DNA of 64,000 bases from an uncultured Bacteroidia bacterium (lineage in GTDB: Bacteria > Bacteroidota > Bacteroidia > Bacteroidales > UBA932). Both the position numbers and the translations under genes were made by a program. Of this stretch, positions 27,139 through 35,018 are shown one piece after another. Below the pieces are notes generated by a model. It worked only from the letters and a program-made list of their open reading frames with translations. It was not told the DNA's origin and made no database searches. Where the stretch lies: contig CACZZF010000003.1 of assembly GCA_902785575.1 (NCBI GenBank), positions 62,001-126,000 of the forward strand, read 5' to 3'. Each line of letters starts with the position of its first letter. Position 1 is the stretch's first letter.

Positions 27139-29799
27139 ATGATGAAGAGGATTCTTATCGGGGTTTTGGTTTTGGGAATCGGTGTCTTGTCTTGGGGACA
27201 GACACTGGATTCGAGATTAGGCCATGGCGGAGAGTTCGTCTGGAAGATGGCCAAGGCGTCAGAGACAAGGGCGACGGCCGCTGAGCTGTCATCTCCCGGC
27301 TTTGACGACACGACATGGATGGAAGCCATCGTGCCCGGGACCGTCCTGACATCCCTGGTTGAGAACGGAGTGTATCCGGAACCATATTACGGGACAAACA
27401 ACAAGATATCCGAGAAGAAGATCCCCGACATCATCGACACGGGACGGGATTTCTGGACCTACTGGTTCAGGACCGGGTTCGACACTCCGGAACTAGCTGA
27501 AGGAGAGAGACTTTGGCTCCATCCAGAAGGGATCAATTACCGGGCTGAATGGTGGCTGAACGGCCACCTTGTCAGCGTCATGGCCGGAATGTTCAACGAC
27601 GACCTGATCGACATCACCGACTTCATCGCCAAGGACGGTCACAACACCCTCGCGGTACTGGTCAAGCCAGTGGATATTCCCGGAACCACGATGCCCAAGC
27701 CATGGGGCGCGCCAGGCGAGAACCGCAATGGAGGCGACGGGGACATCGGCTGGAACACCACACAACTGATGACCGTCGGCTGGGACTTCTCTTACGACGA
27801 CGGAATTCGCGACCGCAACACCGGAATCTGGAAATCAGTCAGCGTATTCAAGACCGGGCCAATCAGGCTGGACTCCCCTTTCATCAAGAGCTCATTCCAC
27901 AATCATGACCTGTCAACCGCGGCACAGACCATCACCCTCGGACTGGTCAATCCAGCGAGCGGCTTCCAGAACAACGAGCCGGTGAAATGCGTAGTCGAGG
28001 GCGAGATCGAAGGAACAGGAATCAAGTTCTCCAAAGAAGTCTCACTGATACGTGGCGAGGAACCAACCGTGACCTTCACTCCTGAGGAATATCCCCAACT
28101 GAATATCAAGAATCCACGGTTATGGTGGCCTAAGAACAAGGGGCCGCAAGAGCTATACAAACTCAAACTTGCGGTCAAGGTAGACGGCAAGGTCTCCGAC
28201 TCCAAGGAAGTCACCTTCGGAATCAGGGACGTACAGGTCACGACCGACACTCCCGACGGGTCGAAAGTGTTCATAGTCAATGGCAAACGCATGTTCATCC
28301 GGGGCAGCAACTGGATTCCCGAGGCAATGCTCAGGACCAACGATGAGAGGATGCGGACCGAAATGGCCTACACCGACCAGTCAGGTATCAACTTCCTGCG
28401 TCTATGGGGAGGCGGAATCGCCGAGAGCGATCTCTTCTACCAGCTCTGCGACGAATATGGCATTATGGTATGGCAGGAGTTCTGGATGACCGGAGACACC
28501 CGTCACCCGCATGACAAGTCGATCTATTTCAACAATGTCGCATCGACGGTCAAAAGGATCCGCAACCACCCCTCAATCATCTTCTACGTGGCATCGAACG
28601 AGAGCACTGAGGTTAGCGGCACTCCCGAGCTGCTGGAGCACCTGGACGGCACCAGGCCCTACCAGATGCAGTCAGAATGCGACGGAATACACGACGGCAG
28701 CCCTTACAAGCAGGTCAATCCGATGAGGCACTACACCAACACGGCCTCCGACCGGGGAAGCCGTGTCGACGGATTCAATCCCGAATACGGCGCGCCCACT
28801 CTCCCGGTTATAGAAAGCCTAAAGAAGATGATGCCGGCCGACAAATTGTGGCCGATAGACAAGGCTACATGGAACTACCTGGACGGCAATGGGTTCCACC
28901 TGATGACAACCCTTTACGATGACATGGTCCGCTGTTACGGTGAACCCTCCGGAATTGAGGACTACGCCCGTAAAGGTCAGCTCGTCGGAGCCATGAACTC
29001 CAAGAGCATCTGGGAGGTCTGGAATTATAACCGGCTGGACGACGGAGACCGTTTCTGTTCCGGCCTTCTTTTCTGGTACCACAACTGCCCCAACGTCCAG
29101 GTCTGCGCCAGGATGTGGGACTACTACCTGGAACCTACGGCATCGTTGTTCCACACGATGCATTCGCTTGAACCACTGCATGTTCAATTTGATTACCTCA
29201 AGAATACCGTCAGTATCATTAACGACTGTTTGGAGCCTGTCCACGCGATTGAATTGAACGCAAAACTTTACGACCTTTCGAGCAAACTAGTGAAGTCATG
29301 GAGTATTCCGGTGGACGTTCCCGCGGAGAAAGCTTTGGACGATGTGCTGACTCTCGACTTCCCTGAAAGTATCTCCCCGGTTCACTTCATATGTCTCACA
29401 CTTACAGACAAGACCGGCAAGCAAGTGCTATCCGAGAATATTTACTGGAGATCAACCGACTCTTACGAAGGGCCGCAAACCGTTACCGGTCCATGCACTT
29501 CCGGCTTTGAGAGCCTGGCTGAAATGCCGGCTGCGAATGTCAAGCTGACACGCAGGAACCTACCCGATGGAAGTATTGAGGTAATTCTTAAAAACACATC
29601 AAGCAAAATAGCTTTCTTCAATAGGTTACAACTTCGTGACAAGTCCGGGAAACCAGTCCATGGGACCATGTATTCCGACAATTTCGTGACCCTTCTCCCC
29701 CGCTCCTCAAAGACCATTGTCATCAAACCGGCCAGTGGTCAACCGGGTGACTTCAAGGTCTATTTCGAAGGCTGGAACTCAGGCGCGAAAACCTTCTGA
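27139..29799 (+). CDS. GH2-family exo-glycosidase (glucosaminidase/mannosidase-like)
   Basis: The precursor has 886 residues with a signal peptide (MMKRILIGVLVLGIGVLSWG). Domains are an N-terminal jelly roll, an immunoglobulin-like domain, a TIM barrel and C-terminal beta domains. The acid/base Glu488 lies in ASNESTE and the nucleophile is probably Glu549 in GFNPEYGAP. The wording resembles the exo-beta-glucosaminidase and mannosylglycoprotein beta-mannosidase branch of GH2 more than LacZ. Substrate is therefore uncertain: beta-mannoside, glucosaminide or similar. ATG 27139 is chosen over the TTG two codons upstream; ATG 27142 is equally possible. An FAD oxidoreductase follows after 20 bp. 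Confidence 0.82.
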   Translation: MMKRILIGVLVLGIGVLSWGQTLDSRLGHGGEFVWKMAKASETRATAAELSSPGFDDTTWMEAIVPGTVLTSLVENGVYPEPYYGTNNKISEKKIPDIIDTGRDFWTYWFRTGFDTPELAEGERLWLHPEGINYRAEWWLNGHLVSVMAGMFNDDLIDITDFIAKDGHNTLAVLVKPVDIPGTTMPKPWGAPGENRNGGDGDIGWNTTQLMTVGWDFSYDDGIRDRNTGIWKSVSVFKTGPIRLDSPFIKSSFHNHDLSTAAQTITLGLVNPASGFQNNEPVKCVVEGEIEGTGIKFSKEVSLIRGEEPTVTFTPEEYPQLNIKNPRLWWPKNKGPQELYKLKLAVKVDGKVSDSKEVTFGIRDVQVTTDTPDGSKVFIVNGKRMFIRGSNWIPEAMLRTNDERMRTEMAYTDQSGINFLRLWGGGIAESDLFYQLCDEYGIMVWQEFWMTGDTRHPHDKSIYFNNVASTVKRIRNHPSIIFYVASNESTEVSGTPELLEHLDGTRPYQMQSECDGIHDGSPYKQVNPMRHYTNTASDRGSRVDGFNPEYGAPTLPVIESLKKMMPADKLWPIDKATWNYLDGNGFHLMTTLYDDMVRCYGEPSGIEDYARKGQLVGAMNSKSIWEVWNYNRLDDGDRFCSGLLFWYHNCPNVQVCARMWDYYLEPTASLFHTMHSLEPLHVQFDYLKNTVSIINDCLEPVHAIELNAKLYDLSSKLVKSWSIPVDVPAEKALDDVLTLDFPESISPVHFICLTLTDKTGKQVLSENIYWRSTDSYEGPQTVTGPCTSGFESLAEMPAANVKLTRRNLPDGSIEVILKNTSSKIAFFNRLQLRDKSGKPVHGTMYSDNFVTLLPRSSKTIVIKPASGQPGDFKVYFEGWNSGAKTF

Positions 29800-29819
29800 C
29801 ACAATCAAACGATGGCGAT

Positions 29820-31121
29820 ATGAAACGTAGAGATTTCTTGAAGATAGGCTCGGCCGCGACCGGGGCGATGCTGGTCGGAGGAGCCGTGCCAGCCGAAGGA
29901 GCCGAGAAAGTCAAACCGGCCTCCGAAGGCGTAGGAGTCGACGGATATGTCAAAGAACCTTCCAGAAAGATTCCCGTGATAGCTTCTTGCGACATTCTGG
30001 TAGCCGGAGCCGGTCCCGCCGGCTTTGCCGCGGCGATTTCCGCCGCAAGGGAAGGCGCCGATGTCATATTGCTGGAAATGAATGGTTTCCTTGGAGGGCT
30101 CTGGACCGGAGGATCCGTCTTGCCACTTAACTGCATGGAAGCGAGAACAGGCTCCGGCTGGAAACAAGTGGTGTACGGTGTAGCCGACGAGCTGGCTGTC
30201 AGACTCAAGGAAATGGGCATGTCAATTCAGCCTGGACGCTCCCCCATCGTGGATCCGGAAGCGACAAAGCATCTCATGCGGCTTATGGTCAAAGAGGCTG
30301 GAATCCGGGTCATTTACTATGCCAAGGCTTGTGAGATCACTAAATCAGGCGACCGGATCGAAAGCGTCTTGATCGAGAGCAAGAGCGGCCGTAGCGCTAT
30401 AAAGGCCAAATATTTCGTGGACACCACCGGAGACGGGGATCTCTTTTATTGGGCCGGGGAGAACTACCGATACGTGAAGCACCACATCGGTGCAATGTGG
30501 AGAGTCGGAAACCTTCAGGAGGACAATGACCACGGCAGCATGACTCCTATCAAAGGTGTCGGCCTGATGCACACCAACGGGGAATATGACCAGGACGGTC
30601 TGGACGTGTTCAACATGTCACGTCTGAATGATTCCCTGAGGCAATATATGTGGGACAAGACCCAGGAACTGCGCTCCAAGAGAGGTTGCGAGGAAGCGTT
30701 CCTGTTGGAGACTCCCCCGATGCTCGGAGTGCGGGTCACCAGGGTGCTGGACAGCCTAAGGAATGTCTCCATGACCGATGCTCTGGAGAACAGGACTTAC
30801 GACGATGTGGTAGGTATTGCCGGAGTGGATATCGACGTTGAAATCGACGGGAACAAGCATATTGTCTCAGAACGGCCACAATGGCAAATCCCGCTGCGAG
30901 CCCTCCTGCCTCGGAAAACGCCTAATCTGACTGTAGCCGGGAGATGTTTCGGCTATGAGCACGACATCACTTACGACGCCAGGGAGATAGCCACCTGCAT
31001 GGTCACGGGACAGGCCGCGGGAGCGGCGGCGGCGAGAGCCCTATTAGACCGGTCAGCGGTTCAAGCCACCGATCCGGCCAAGGTCCAGGCTACATTACGG
31101 TCACAAGGAGTAAAAATATAG
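29820..31121 (+). CDS. Tat-exported FAD-dependent oxidoreductase
   Basis: The 433 residues begin with a twin-arginine signal (MKRRDFLKIGSAATGAM). A dinucleotide motif VAGAGPAGFAAAISAAREGADVILLE follows near residue 60 and a C-terminal TVAGRCFGYEHDI segment closes the FAD site. This is the FAD_oxidored family, common beside glycosidases in Bacteroidota and Planctomycetes. Substrates are generally undefined and may be sugars or their acids. It is shorter than many members of 500-600 residues but reads through to a natural end. It is probably co-transcribed with the GH2 gene. Confidence 0.75.
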   Translation: MKRRDFLKIGSAATGAMLVGGAVPAEGAEKVKPASEGVGVDGYVKEPSRKIPVIASCDILVAGAGPAGFAAAISAAREGADVILLEMNGFLGGLWTGGSVLPLNCMEARTGSGWKQVVYGVADELAVRLKEMGMSIQPGRSPIVDPEATKHLMRLMVKEAGIRVIYYAKACEITKSGDRIESVLIESKSGRSAIKAKYFVDTTGDGDLFYWAGENYRYVKHHIGAMWRVGNLQEDNDHGSMTPIKGVGLMHTNGEYDQDGLDVFNMSRLNDSLRQYMWDKTQELRSKRGCEEAFLLETPPMLGVRVTRVLDSLRNVSMTDALENRTYDDVVGIAGVDIDVEIDGNKHIVSERPQWQIPLRALLPRKTPNLTVAGRCFGYEHDITYDAREIATCMVTGQAAGAAAARALLDRSAVQATDPAKVQATLRSQGVKI

Positions 31122-31123
31122 CG

Positions 31124-31278
31124 TCACTCATATTCCTTCAAAGCGGCGAAGGCCTTTGGAGCCAGGATGATTATGGCTATGACATTTATCCAACATCCAG
31201 ATAAGCGCCTTCTCAAGTTTCGGGGAGGCGTTTTTCCTTGAATTGCAAAGGTACAGCTGAGACTATCTTCTCGAACAT
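31124..31278 (-). pseudogene. collapsed tandem copy of the AGCS symporter gene
   Basis: The minus strand begins with an ATG overlapping the stop of the intact symporter gene (TAATG) and reads MFEKIVSAV, matching that protein's own N-terminus. It then jumps to a segment like LCNLKKGFSPKVEKILI (here LCNSRKNASPKLEKALI) and then to WINVIAIIILAPKAFAALKEYE with a stop at 31124. All three pieces match the intact protein in order, with large internal deletions and a frame change between them. This is the remnant of a second, translationally coupled paralogue. Confidence 0.8.
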
Positions 31279-32672
31279 TATTTTATCGAGTTCTCATATT
31301 CCTTCAAAGCGGCGAAGGCTTTGGGAGCGAGAATTATAATAGCCACGACATTGACCCAGGCCATGAGACCGACGCCGATGTCGCCAAGAGTCCAGACTGT
31401 GTTGGCCTCTTTGACAGCCCCGAAAACCACCGAACCAAGGATAACGATTTGAAGGATCCTGATAAGGATTTTCTCGACTTTAGGGGAGAAACCTTTCTTG
31501 AGGTTGCACAAGTACATCACGCTGGATTCCGAGTAGAAATAATAGGCCATCACGGTCGTGAACACGAAGAAGGCCAGGGCGATGCTGACGAATATGCTTC
31601 CGAAGCCACCGATCACGGAGTCGACCGCGGCCTGAGTGTAACCGACATAGTTGGCGCCGAGGCCAGGATCGTTCGCGAGAAGCATCTCACCTGTCTTTGC
31701 ATCAAGAATGTTGAAGGTCCCAGCGGAAAGGATCATAAGGGCTGTGGCGGTACAGACCAGGAGGGTGTCGACATAGACCGAGAAAGCCTGGACCAGGCCT
31801 TGCTCCGCGGGATGTTTCACATCAGCGGATGCGGAGGGAATAGCTCCGGTTCCCTGTCCCGCCTCATTGGAGAACAGTCCCCTCTTGACACCCATCATTA
31901 TCGTCGAGCCCAGAATACCTCCACATAAAGGATTGACTCCAAACGCGTTCTGGACTATCAGAGACAAAAGGCCGGGTATCGCTTTCCAATTAAGCGCCAA
32001 GATCACTATAGAAATCAACACATAGACGACCGCCATGAACGGAGTGACTAAAGATGCCGCCTTGGCGATCCTCTTCACACCTCCGACAATCACAAGCCCA
32101 AGAATGAAGGCAAGGACCAGCCCGGAAATCAAAGGATTGATTCCGAAAGAGTTGAGAGCGGCGGCGGAAAAGCCGTTAGACTGGACAGTAGGCAGCAACA
32201 GGCCGGTGGCGATAATAGTAACCACAGCGAAAAGGATGGCCATCCAGCGGGCCTTGAGGCCTTTCTCGATATATGTCGCGGGACCGCCTCTGAAACCGGT
32301 CGGATGAGAGAACTTGAATATCTGCGCGAGAGTGGACTCCACATAAGCTGTGGACGCTCCGAAAAAGGCAATTATCCACATCCAGAATATGGCTCCGGGA
32401 CCACCCAGGGCAATGGCGGTGGCGACACCGACAATATTCCCTGTACCTACCCTGCCAGAAAGAGCGATGCAGAATGCCTCGAAGGATGAGACCCCTTGTT
32501 TCTCGGAGTTCTTGTCACGTTTCCGGAAAAGAAGCCTGGCCATAAGGCCGATGCGCCTGAGTTGGACAAAACGTGTTCGTGTGGAGAAATACAGGCCAGC
32601 CCCGACCAACAGGACAACTAGTGCCGGACTCCAGATGACATTGTTTACAGTGGATACAATCTTCTCGAACAT
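31278..32672 (-). CDS. sodium:alanine/glycine symporter (AGCS family)
   Basis: From ATG 32672 the protein has 464 residues and about eleven membrane spans. It is a classic AGCS member: GVSSFEAFCIALSGRVGTGN in the first span region, GPGAIFWMWIIAFFGASTAYVE, and VKRGLFSNEAGQGTGAIPSASA are the family signatures for cation and amino-acid binding. It should import alanine or glycine with sodium across the inner membrane. The upstream TTG (32678) adds two residues and is unlikely. The decayed paralogue directly follows. Confidence 0.92.
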   Translation of the reverse strand: MFEKIVSTVNNVIWSPALVVLLVGAGLYFSTRTRFVQLRRIGLMARLLFRKRDKNSEKQGVSSFEAFCIALSGRVGTGNIVGVATAIALGGPGAIFWMWIIAFFGASTAYVESTLAQIFKFSHPTGFRGGPATYIEKGLKARWMAILFAVVTIIATGLLLPTVQSNGFSAAALNSFGINPLISGLVLAFILGLVIVGGVKRIAKAASLVTPFMAVVYVLISIVILALNWKAIPGLLSLIVQNAFGVNPLCGGILGSTIMMGVKRGLFSNEAGQGTGAIPSASADVKHPAEQGLVQAFSVYVDTLLVCTATALMILSAGTFNILDAKTGEMLLANDPGLGANYVGYTQAAVDSVIGGFGSIFVSIALAFFVFTTVMAYYFYSESSVMYLCNLKKGFSPKVEKILIRILQIVILGSVVFGAVKEANTVWTLGDIGVGLMAWVNVVAIIILAPKAFAALKEYENSIK

Positions 32673-32725
32673 GCTCAAATATAAAAAATTATATCCTAAC
32701 TCGGCAATTTATTCTCTATTAAAAC

Positions 32726-32753
32726 GAAAAAGGCCGGCTCTGTAGCCGGCCTT
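32726..32753 (-). terminator. intrinsic terminator after the aquaporin gene
   Basis: AAGGCCGGCT and AGCCGGCCTT form a perfect 10-bp stem around a 4-base loop. On the minus strand it is followed by TTTTTCGTTTT. It lies 19 bp after the aquaporin stop and 50 bp before the symporter ATG. Confidence 0.88.
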
Positions 32754-32771
32754 GAATCACAACTTGAATGA

Positions 32772-33464
32772 TTACTTCTCCTCCTTAGGGGCGAGAGCGC
32801 ACCAGACGATGGCGCTGAGGGCACCACCGCAAAGAGGGGCGACGATGAAGACCCAGAGATCCTTGAGGGCCTGCCCGCCAGCGAAGAGGGCGGGACCGAT
32901 GGAACGGGCGGGGTTCACCGATGTGCCGGTCAGGTTGATGCACACGAGGTGGATCAGGACGAGGCTGAGACCGATGGCGAGACCGGCGAAGTTGCCGGCG
33001 CCGACCTTGCTGTCAGTTGTTCCGAGAACGACAAGGACAAAGAGGAAGGTAGCCACAATCTCAACAAGGAACGCTCCACCGGCTCCACCAGCTCCAGCGA
33101 CACCATTGCAGCCAAGACCGGCGGGATTGGCGCCAGCGAAAGCGGCTGAAGGAGTCATGACTTTCGCGAAGAGCAGAAGGACGGCTCCAGCGATGACGGC
33201 ACCGATGATCTGGCCGCACCAGTAGCCACAGGCATCTTTCCAGCTCATGCGGCCCGAGAGGGCGACGCCGAGGGTGATGGCAGGGTTGATGTGGCAACCG
33301 GAGATACCACCGATGGTGTAAGCCATGGCGATAACCGAAAGACCAAAGGCGGCGGCGGTGGCGAAGAGGCCAGCGGGAGTCCCGCAACCAACGAACATTG
33401 CCGTGGCGCAGCCGAGGAAAGTCAGGACAAATGTCCCGATACATTCAGCGATGTACTTTCTCAT
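32772..33464 (-). CDS. aquaporin (MIP family)
   Basis: The 230-residue, six-span channel has both NPA boxes: CHINPAITLG after span 2 and TSVNPARSIG after span 5. The selectivity Arg follows the second box, and the His in span-5 position (VLIHLVCINLTG) favours a water-selective, AqpZ-like channel over a glycerol facilitator. It is the only gene between its own terminator and a 129-bp divergent intergenic region shared with manC, so it is transcribed singly. Confidence 0.92.
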   Translation of the reverse strand: MRKYIAECIGTFVLTFLGCATAMFVGCGTPAGLFATAAAFGLSVIAMAYTIGGISGCHINPAITLGVALSGRMSWKDACGYWCGQIIGAVIAGAVLLLFAKVMTPSAAFAGANPAGLGCNGVAGAGGAGGAFLVEIVATFLFVLVVLGTTDSKVGAGNFAGLAIGLSLVLIHLVCINLTGTSVNPARSIGPALFAGGQALKDLWVFIVAPLCGGALSAIVWCALAPKEEK

Positions 33465-33593
33465 GATTCTTTGTTATTAAGTGTTATTGAAGGTTGTTGT
33501 GATTTTTGTTTAACAACGCCAATTTACGAAATATTCCAATTAAATCCATCATTTTTTCTAAATTTACAACCGGAACCAATAACCGATTCTGAT

Positions 33594-34688
33594 ATGAACA
33601 CCCACGTTGTAATCATGGCAGGAGGGGTAGGAAGCCGTCTATGGCCAGTTAGCACCCCTGAAATGCCCAAACAATTCATAGATATTCTCGGAATAGGGAA
33701 AACCCTTCTCCAGATGACCGTAGACCGTTTCAAACCTGTATGCGACCTGGAACGTTTCTGGGTAGTCACTTCCGAGGCATATGTCGATATCGTAAAAGAG
33801 CAACTTCCTTGCATACCAGCCGACCACATCCTGGCCGAGCCTGTCCCCCGCAACACCGCGCCATGCATCGCGTACGCTTGCTGGAAGATCAAGGCTTCCT
33901 ATCGTGACGCCAACATCATTGTGACTCCGGCTGACGCACTGGTGATAAATGTCCAGAAGTTCGCCGCGGCGATACGCAAGGCCCTAAACTTCACCGACGG
34001 AACTGACAAGATTGTCACAGTCGGTATAGAGCCTTCCCGTCCCGAGACCGGTTACGGATATATCCATGCGGAGGAGAAGTTGACTGATGAGATAGTCAAG
34101 GTCAAGGAGTTCAAGGAGAAACCAAACGAGGCGACCGCGAAGGAATATGTCGCCGCAGGGAATTATTTCTGGAATGCCGGAATATTCGTATGGAGCTGTG
34201 CCACAATCGTTTCCGAGCTTCGCAAGCATGCCCCGCAGATAGCTTCGGTAATGGATTCCATCGCCGCTTCATTCGGCAGCTGGAAGGAAGAGGAGACACT
34301 TCAAGAGTTGTTCCCTACCTGCGAGAAGATATCGATCGACTACGCTGTCATGGAGAAATCAGACAAGATCCATGTCATAGCAAGTGACCTGGGATGGTCT
34401 GACCTGGGCAGTTTCACTTCAATCAAGGAGCATATCCCCATGCCTGAGGAAGACCCTGTCCCTGACGGAGGAGCCGCCAAGGCGATTGAGGGTGGCAATA
34501 AGGTGATTGGCAAGGACATCAGGATGTTCGGTTGCGAGGAGTGCATCGTCCATGCCGAGGACGCCAAGACCGTAGTTGTGTCTGGTTTGAAAGATTACAT
34601 CGTAGCTGTCAAAGGAGGTAATGTTTTGGTCTGTCCTCTCAGTGAGGAGCAGAAAATCAAGGAGTATTCCGCTCCTGAGGAGAAATAA
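33594..34688 (+). CDS. manC: mannose-1-phosphate guanylyltransferase
   Basis: The 364-residue nucleotidyltransferase makes GDP-mannose from mannose-1-phosphate and GTP. The start ATG 33594 puts the signature MAGGVGSRLWPVSTPEMPKQF at the N-terminus; the frame is open further upstream, but that part lies in the divergent intergenic region. The EKPN motif (FKEKPNEATA), GNYFWNAGIF and the DLGWSDLGSFTS stretch confirm the GMP family. It lacks the C-terminal isomerase domain of long ManC enzymes. It stands alone before two tRNA genes. Mannose-1-phosphate released by the GH130 enzyme at 47002-48165 would be its direct substrate. Confidence 0.93.
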   Translation: MNTHVVIMAGGVGSRLWPVSTPEMPKQFIDILGIGKTLLQMTVDRFKPVCDLERFWVVTSEAYVDIVKEQLPCIPADHILAEPVPRNTAPCIAYACWKIKASYRDANIIVTPADALVINVQKFAAAIRKALNFTDGTDKIVTVGIEPSRPETGYGYIHAEEKLTDEIVKVKEFKEKPNEATAKEYVAAGNYFWNAGIFVWSCATIVSELRKHAPQIASVMDSIAASFGSWKEEETLQELFPTCEKISIDYAVMEKSDKIHVIASDLGWSDLGSFTSIKEHIPMPEEDPVPDGGAAKAIEGGNKVIGKDIRMFGCEECIVHAEDAKTVVVSGLKDYIVAVKGGNVLVCPLSEEQKIKEYSAPEEK

Positions 34689-34709
34689 CAGCAAAAAAAA
34701 TCGAAAAAA

Positions 34710-34741
34710 TTTGTTTTTTTTCGGGGAAGGATATAACTTTG
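34710..34741 (+). promoter_or_regulatory. Bacteroidota-type promoter for the tRNA pair
   Basis: TTTG at 34710-34713 and TAACTTTG at 34734-34741 are 20 bp apart, a full consensus match. The -7 box ends 36 bp before the first tRNA. Confidence 0.75.
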
Positions 34742-34777
34742 CAATCCCGATTCGGAAACCCTCCGAAACGATTGGAA

Positions 34778-34850
34778 GAATCGTTAGCTCAGTTGGTAGA
34801 GCACAACACTTTTAATGTTGGGGTCTCGGGTTCGAGCCCCGAACGGTTCA
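34778..34850 (+). tRNA. tRNA-Lys (UUU)
   Basis: The 73-base gene folds as a cloverleaf. The 7-bp acceptor is GAATCGT with ACGGTTC, the D arm is GCTC/GAGC, the anticodon stem is CAACA/TGTTG with loop CTTTTAA (anticodon TTT), and the T arm is TCGGG/CCCGA with TTCGAGC. The discriminator base is A and CCA is not encoded. Confidence 0.97.
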
Positions 34851-34882
34851 CAAAGGGCTAGGTTCTTTAAGTTCTTTAAAAT

Positions 34883-34955
34883 GCTTTGTTAGCTCAGTTG
34901 GTAGAGCAACTGACTCTTAATCAGTGGGTCTAGGGTTCGAGTCCCTAACAGAGCA
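34883..34955 (+). tRNA. tRNA-Lys (CUU)
   Basis: The 73-base gene has acceptor GCTTTGT paired with ACAGAGC, D arm GCTC/GAGC, anticodon stem ACTGA/TCAGT with loop CTCTTAA (anticodon CTT), and a TTCGAGT T loop. CCA is not encoded. It lies 32 bp after tRNA-Lys(UUU) and shares its promoter. Confidence 0.97.
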
Positions 34956-34957
34956 CG

Positions 34958-35002
34958 AAAAATCCCGCCAGACAACCGTCTGGCGGGATTTTTCGTTTTT
35001 TT
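34958..35002 (+). terminator. strong intrinsic terminator after the tRNAs
   Basis: A perfect 16-bp stem, AAAAATCCCGCCAGAC with its complement, surrounds an AACC loop and is followed by CGTTTTTTT. It ends 17 bp before the sulfatase ATG, so any sulfatase promoter must overlap it. Confidence 0.92.
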
Positions 35003-35018
35003 ATTGTATATTAGCGCC

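Noticed and set aside
32676-32708. TATATTTG with ATTG 21 bp upstream as the AGCS promoter
   Set aside because: The box ends only 3 bp before the ATG and the -33 match is partial, so I left it out of the feature list.
33291-33593. 101-residue N-terminal extension of ManC
   Set aside because: It has no family similarity, lies over the aquaporin gene on the other strand, and the MAGGVGSRLWP signature starts just after ATG 33594.
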